This document shows positions 21,714 to 24,814 of a stretch of DNA of 24,814 nucleotides, piece after piece. The notes under the pieces were generated by a model. It saw only the letters and a program-made list of their open reading frames with translations, was not told the origin of the DNA and did no database searches. Made by a program: the position numbers and the translations under genes. Positions within the stretch are counted from its first letter, which is position 1, and each line of letters starts with the position of its first letter. The stretch comes from an uncultured beta proteobacterium (GTDB lineage: Bacteria; Pseudomonadota; Gammaproteobacteria; Burkholderiales; SG8-39): the NCBI GenBank assembly GCA_902826155.1, contig CADEDU010000007.1:71970-96783 (forward strand). The letters run 5' to 3'.

Positions 21714-22616
21714 CTACTTCGGATCAGCCGGGTAGCGCTTCTTGAACGCTTCCTCGATCGCTTGGCGTACGCCGCGTAAGTTACTCAAGGCGCTCTTTGC
21801 GTTCCATGGCGGAAGCGACGATTCCTTACTCGTGTCGAGAATGATTTCGCGAAGACTCGCTTTGTGCTTCTCGGGCAATCTGGACGCGTTGGTCAGGTAC
21901 TCAAGAACGCGCGGAGATTGCAGGTCAAAAAAGACCTCGCTCCATTCGTGTTCCTGATTGCGCCCAAGCGCAGCCAGTGCTTCCGCAGTCGTAGGCAACC
22001 TATCCTTCAGCGAAAGCTGTTCGATCGCACTCACGTAGTTCACCATGCACACGGTGTAGCTTGGTGCCTTTGGACCAAAAAGTGAGGTTGATTGGTTGAC
22101 GCAAAGCCTGACCGCACTATCAACCGCATCCCAGACGCTTCTTGCGTGAGACCGCTCCAGCGCTGTGTCAAGCTTTCGATTCACGCCTGATAGCTCGCTT
22201 TCGCGATCACGAATCTTGACCGTTAGTTCTGAAAGCCTCGTCTCGGCTCGTTTCGTCGCAGCTTCCGCTGTCTGCTTCTCTGCGATAGCTGTTTTCGCTT
22301 CTTTGATTGCGTGCTCTTTCCTGAACTCTGCATCTGCTGCGGCTTTCTCCGCCTTAGATACTTCTTTCTCCGCCTTAGATACTTTGTTGTCCGTAGTAAC
22401 GGTCCAAAGATATGTCCCGATACCGACAACCGCAGAAAATGAGCCAACGATGACACTAAGCATCGCCGCTTTTGCGGCGGTGTTTTGGTAAGCAGCCGAA
22501 GCGGCTTGACTATCTGCTTGACGTCGAAGGAGGTCTAACTCCTGCTCCCTGGTCCGACGATCAAAGCGATGACGACCTTCTTCGCCTATATTTTTTCGGA
22601 AAGAATCGCGTCGCAT
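21714..22616 (-). CDS. Membrane-anchored coiled-coil protein of unknown function
   Basis: 300 residues from the ATG at 22616 (weak ribosome site). A basic, polar N-terminus (RRDSFRKN...RREQELDLLRRQ-like) is followed by one membrane helix at about 51-71 (AMLSVIVGSFSAVVGIGTYL) and a long coiled coil at about 76-155, rich in Ala, Lys and Glu, which includes a duplicated heptad EVSKAEK/SKAEK at 79-92. A soluble C-terminal domain (160-300) contains two cysteines (C172, C190). No family was recognised; the build resembles signalling or envelope-spanning proteins. Codon use is clearly more A/T-rich than in the left 21 kb. It lies between two copies of the 200-bp duplicated block and is probably a cassette gene. 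Confidence 0.7.
   Translation of the reverse strand: MRRDSFRKNIGEEGRHRFDRRTREQELDLLRRQADSQAASAAYQNTAAKAAMLSVIVGSFSAVVGIGTYLWTVTTDNKVSKAEKEVSKAEKAAADAEFRKEHAIKEAKTAIAEKQTAEAATKRAETRLSELTVKIRDRESELSGVNRKLDTALERSHARSVWDAVDSAVRLCVNQSTSLFGPKAPSYTVCMVNYVSAIEQLSLKDRLPTTAEALAALGRNQEHEWSEVFFDLQSPRVLEYLTNASRLPEKHKASLREIILDTSKESSLPPWNAKSALSNLRGVRQAIEEAFKKRYPADPK
22344..22385. repeat. 21-bp tandem duplication adding one coiled-coil heptad
   Basis: 22344-22364 and 22365-22385 are identical except for the last base. The unit encodes seven residues (SKAEKEV type) and therefore lengthens the coiled coil by one heptad without breaking frame. Confidence 0.8.
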
Positions 22617-23042
22617 ATCTTGAGCTCACATAAGCCTGGCGCGGATTGGTATGAGTTGAATCGCATCTGTTTCGAAGGCGAAGGCGTGAACGGCGTTAGG
22701 AGCGCGACAGCCGAACGCAGAGCGCCCCACTCGCAGTTCGATGAATCGACGGCCAGTCAGGTGAATGCACCAATGCCAGACAGTCTCGCGCATATTTCGC
22801 GCGACCTATTGCAAATGAGCCGCCGATGACGCGCGTCGCGAGGCAGTAACTGCGAGCCGACGAAGAAGGCTCGCCGCCGTGGGCTCGATTTTTCTGTTAG
22901 GCGTCGCTGGCTGCGTCATGTGGCTGCTTCTCAGTCGCTGGAACTTCCTTGTCAGATTCGACCGAACCAAACATATCGAGGCCCGGCATGGGGGTTCTCG
23001 GGTAATACACCCAAGCGCCAGCAGAACCCTAGGACTCAAGAG
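22617..23042. other. Non-coding spacer between cassette genes
   Basis: 426 bases between the start of the coiled-coil gene and the stop of the glycosylase-like gene. The right part (22812-23012) is copy B of the duplicated block. The left 180 bases show no gene; a near-core TCCTAAC on the minus strand (22701-22695) without a partner box may be a relic. Confidence 0.5.
22812..23012. repeat. 200-bp duplicated block, copy B
   Basis: Second copy of the block at 21423-21622, same orientation. It holds a headless 37-codon gene tail ending in the TAA of GCCTAAC (22902-22896) and the hairpin 22852-22858 / 22868-22874. Here the tail has no start codon or gene head: the glycosylase-like gene ends 30 bases beyond the block's right edge instead. 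Confidence 0.85.
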
Positions 23043-23519
23043 CTAAACTTCTCGGCGAAAACATTGTTCGTAGCATTGTGCCGTCGTCCGTTCGATCAGT
23101 TTCGCTTGTTCGTCAGGAGTACTGCACTTCACTAGGTTGGTGTGAGCGACGTGAAGATAGATGTCGGGCCGCGGAATATCCACGAAGAAGCATAGATAGC
23201 GAAACAGTGTCGTGTGGAAGCGCGTGGAGGGTTCGCGGATCTGGCCAGGGTCGGGATAGAAGCTTTCTTGGAAAGCTCGATAGGCTCTGAACAGATCCCC
23301 TCCGGTGCGGCCACGCAATCGATCACGCTCCCCTTCCAACGGGTGCCCTGGATTCTTCGCAACCGCGAGCAATTTGACGGGCGCCATCTTGGAGAAGAAC
23401 CCTCGCGGCGGGATTCCGCGAGCAATGTCTTTCCATACCCCAGGGCATACGGCCTCGCTGGTCGTGCAATTCATGCAACCTGTGTACAGCTCACTGAGCG
23501 ACTGGGCGAGATCGGTCAT
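23043..23519 (-). CDS. Truncated Fe-S uracil-DNA-glycosylase-like protein
   Basis: 158 residues from the ATG at 23519, ten bases after the attC core GTTGAGC. A start at 23591 would only translate the attC. The family 4/5 uracil-DNA glycosylase pattern is visible: C15-x2-C18 near the N-terminus, LLAVAKNPGHPLEGE (50-64) as the NPG active-site loop, and THTNLVKCST-like AHTNLVKC (125-132) with C132-x16-C149, which would complete a four-cysteine iron-sulfur site. The protein stops nine residues after the last Cys, so the C-terminal half that carries the DNA-intercalation loop and the final His motif of this superfamily is absent. The break lies just beside the duplicated block, suggesting a recombination event. 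It is probably a damaged or atypical glycosylase-fold protein. Confidence 0.62.
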   Translation of the reverse strand: MTDLAQSLSELYTGCMNCTTSEAVCPGVWKDIARGIPPRGFFSKMAPVKLLAVAKNPGHPLEGERDRLRGRTGGDLFRAYRAFQESFYPDPGQIREPSTRFHTTLFRYLCFFVDIPRPDIYLHVAHTNLVKCSTPDEQAKLIERTTAQCYEQCFRREV

Positions 23520-23528
23520 GCTGCAAAT

Positions 23529-23586
23529 GCTCAACGAACTGCGGCTCAAGGACGCCGGCAGACCCCTCTGCAGCCGCTGGTTAGGT
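23529..23586 (-). other. attC recombination site (58 bp)
   Basis: On the minus strand: R-box ACCTAAC (23586-23580), L-box GCGGCT (23577-23572), loop, L'-box AGCCGC (23546-23541) and core GTTGAGC (23535-23529). The L arms pair as GCGGCTGCA against TG-AGCCGC, with one extra base on one side, as in true attC sites. It separates the two-TM gene from the glycosylase-like gene. Confidence 0.75.
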
Positions 23587-23658
23587 CGCACCTTTACCTA
23601 GGCGAATCTGGATGGCAGGGAGGGTAGCGTGACTTCACTCGCTTGGTCATGCCGTTGC

Positions 23659-24303
23659 CTATGCAAGATCCTGCCATGTGGCCGTGAAGGAATTCCCGGT
23701 TTCGTCGAACCGCAAATGGACTAACCACTTCGCATCGAGCAAGTGTTTCCGAGAACCTGGACGACCATAGGCGATCTTCGCGGTCACTGTACCGTTCACG
23801 GTTTTTTCATGGCCACCGCCTCGCGCGACTGGAATCGGGTGGTCGAAGAACCATCCCTGACCACCAGGCGGAACGTTGAACACGGTATTGGTGAATGGGC
23901 GACTCGGTGGGTACGCGTCGCCGAGCTGTGTTCGAATCTCCTTAATCTCGAACTCAAGGGGAATTTGGGCCGTGCTTTGCAGACTGACCCCCAAGATTAC
24001 ATCTTTCGACGTGATGTCAAACGCGAAACGAGGCCCGGCGAGGCCTAGTTTCGCGCTTACGCGCTGACGCGCGACGATCACCGATAGAAAGAACGCCCCT
24101 GCGGCGCACCCGCCGAATCCCAAAGCTCCCGCAGCCATGGACCACATCCACGGTGTGCCATCGCCGATCCGGCCGACCAGCGCCGTTGCCACACCGAAGA
24201 GCACTGGTCCGATGATCGCCGCTAGCTGGTAGGCAAGCCACTTGAGCATCCCGCTCGCAAGTGCTCTCGCAATCCAGCTTCCGGAAGTTTGTTCTTTCAC
24301 CAT
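23659..24303 (-). CDS. Two-helix membrane protein of unknown function
   Basis: 214 residues from the ATG at 24303; a TTG at 24318 would add five residues. Two hydrophobic helices lie at about 20-47 (LKWLAYQLAAIIGPVLFGVA region) and 52-78 (WMWSMAAGALGFGGCAAGAF region). They are followed by a soluble domain of about 135 residues that looks beta-rich (FAFDITSKDVILGVSLQSTA, IPLEFEIKEIRTQLGD), resembling small membrane-tethered beta-sandwich proteins found in integron cassettes and defence islands. No family was recognised and no catalytic motif seen. The attC site downstream and the one upstream bracket it as a single cassette. Confidence 0.68.
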   Translation of the reverse strand: MVKEQTSGSWIARALASGMLKWLAYQLAAIIGPVLFGVATALVGRIGDGTPWMWSMAAGALGFGGCAAGAFFLSVIVARQRVSAKLGLAGPRFAFDITSKDVILGVSLQSTAQIPLEFEIKEIRTQLGDAYPPSRPFTNTVFNVPPGGQGWFFDHPIPVARGGGHEKTVNGTVTAKIAYGRPGSRKHLLDAKWLVHLRFDETGNSFTATWQDLA

Positions 24304-24439
24304 TTTTTCCACGCCCAACCTTATCGCAGGGGGTCATGTTTGCCTATTTGTGCCACAGTGGCGAAGGATGCTATCCGATCGCGATGATGACATTCGACGA
24401 TTGAGCAAGATGTGTCGGCGCTCGTGGCGCGTTGGGGTG

Positions 24440-24537
24440 GCCTAAACGCCCCAGCGTAACCGGCAGCCACCGGCGCGCAGCACCCGTGGAAACCGCAAGC
24501 AACGCTTTTGGCTGTCGGGTTCATGCGGTTGTTAGAC
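24440..24537 (-). other. attC recombination site (98 bp)
   Basis: On the minus strand it begins GTCTAAC (24537-24531) and ends GTTTAGGC (24447-24440, one T more than the usual GTTAGGC). The arms pair outside-in: the R boxes, then an unpaired spacer, then AACCCGACAGCCA against the complement of AACCGGCAGCCA with one extra base on the left arm, as expected of attC. It starts two bases after the stop of the HEPN gene. Confidence 0.75.
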
Positions 24538-24538
24538 A

Positions 24539-24814
24539 CTACACTGCTCCCACATCTCGTAGCCGTTTGAGGAACTGAGCAAATTCACGCAGCATCTCCA
24601 GGTCTCCTTCCGCCAGACCATCGGGATCAAAGTGCATTACGTCGTTTCGAATGTCCCGAACTTGCTTTAGGCGAGCGACGAACTCCACCCGGTCAATCTC
24701 AAGATGAAGCGCCTTCCAACGCTTCTCAGATTCCAACAAACGGATGTACTCGCCGAAAGTAAGATCGGCGATGCCTTCGATCTTGCGTGAGTCATCGCCA
24801 GCGGCTTTCGCCTC
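24539..24814 (-). CDS. C-terminal part of a HEPN-domain protein (cut by window edge)
   Basis: The last 91 codons of a gene whose start lies beyond 24814; the frame is open to the edge. TTGs near 24739 are internal, because the upstream codons (LTFGEYIRLLESEKRW) continue the same helical domain. The pattern R56-N-D-V-M-H61 (RDIRNDVMHFDPDGL) is the R-x4-6-H motif of HEPN ribonuclease or nucleotide-transferase-linked domains, with flanking helices VEFVARLKQV and DLEMLREFAQFLKRL. In known proteins such a C-terminal HEPN domain is often fused to CBS or helicase-like parts, and many HEPN proteins act as toxins or in phage defence. What lies at the N-terminus here is unknown. The stop TAG is followed two bases later by an attC box. 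Confidence 0.75.
   Translation of the reverse strand, partial: EAKAAGDDSRKIEGIADLTFGEYIRLLESEKRWKALHLEIDRVEFVARLKQVRDIRNDVMHFDPDGLAEGDLEMLREFAQFLKRLRDVGAV

Larger units (their letters stand above)
21013..24814 (-). mobile_element. Distal end of an integron gene-cassette array (no integrase in window)
   Basis: At least four genes all on the minus strand, each short and unfamiliar, in visibly lower-G+C DNA than the 21 kb to the left. Between them lie attC-like sites: 24440-24537 and 23529-23586 are convincing, two copies of a further attC-like hairpin occur within the 200-bp duplication, and a lone GTTAGGC core is at 21019-21013. Cassette logic holds: the HEPN gene stops two bases before a GTCTAAC box, one TAA stop lies inside a GCCTAAC box, and the glycosylase-like gene starts ten bases after a GTTGAGC box. 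Reading direction puts any attI/intI to the right of the window. Confidence 0.7.

Noticed and set aside
22528..22534. GTCTAAC on the plus strand, matching RYYYAAC
   Set aside because: It lies inside the coiled-coil gene with no partner box or paired arms, so it is a chance match.
22695..22701. TCCTAAC on the minus strand
   Set aside because: The first base breaks RYYYAAC and no paired core is found downstream; at most a relic.
23520..23591. N-terminal extension of the glycosylase-like gene (start at 23591)
   Set aside because: These 24 codons translate the attC site; the ATG at 23519 just after the core fits cassette structure.
24321..24539. A 72-codon minus-strand frame beginning MSNNRMNPTAKS
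   Set aside because: Its first 30-odd codons are the attC site itself; such frames arise from translating attC repeats and show no protein features.

Overview
The window looks like chromosomal DNA of a high-G+C betaproteobacterium, most likely Burkholderiales. That is inferred from the gene content: several high-affinity solute uptake systems (a Liv-type ABC importer, a DctPQM TRAP transporter, an orphan Bug-type binding protein), PrpD- and amidohydrolase-type catabolic enzymes, and strongly G/C-biased third codon positions up to about 21.0 kb. No rRNA, tRNA, CRISPR array, insertion sequence or phage gene was seen.

Layout. 109-5510 (minus): one uptake operon read right to left, a phytanoyl-CoA-dioxygenase-like enzyme, a periplasmic binding protein, then livH, livM, livG and livF. 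5511-5721: divergent control region with a near-consensus sigma-70 promoter and a 25-bp tandem duplication. 5722-8874 (plus): dctP-dctQ-dctM. 8988-11330 (plus): a membrane PAS-GGDEF-EAL protein. 11331-11565: a 100-bp tandem repeat rich in hairpins that fills the gap between convergent genes. 11559-13240 (minus): an alpha/beta-hydrolase-fold protein coupled to a 2-keto-4-pentenoate hydratase-like enzyme. 13344-16917 (plus): an MmgE/PrpD enzyme and a membrane-anchored heparinase II/III-like protein. 16936-17994 (minus) and 18071-19084 (plus): a Bug protein divergent from an ACMSD-like decarboxylase. 19151-19665 (minus): a ParE-type toxin-antitoxin pair. 19844-20968: a small exported protein and a lipoprotein, convergent.

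From about 21.0 kb to the right edge the character changes. Base composition is visibly more A/T-rich, genes are short and poorly known, all point to the minus strand, and they are separated by imperfect inverted repeats with RYYYAAC / GTTRRRY-like ends. I read this as the distal end of an integron gene-cassette array. Its cassettes encode, from the right edge inward, a HEPN-domain protein (cut by the window edge), a two-TM protein, a C-terminally truncated Fe-S uracil-DNA-glycosylase-like protein, and a membrane coiled-coil protein. No integrase is visible; by cassette polarity it would lie to the right of the window or be absent. A 200-bp block (gene tail plus attC-like hairpin) is present twice inside the array.

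How it fits together. The left 19 kb reads as uptake of small acids, amides or amino acids and their partial breakdown. The meta-cleavage-like logic (C-C hydrolase fold, hydratase, ACMSD-like decarboxylase) is incomplete here, and the hydrolase has lost its nucleophile. The most interesting regions are the cassette array, the double-hairpin tandem repeat and the apparently dead hydrolase retained in a coupled operon.
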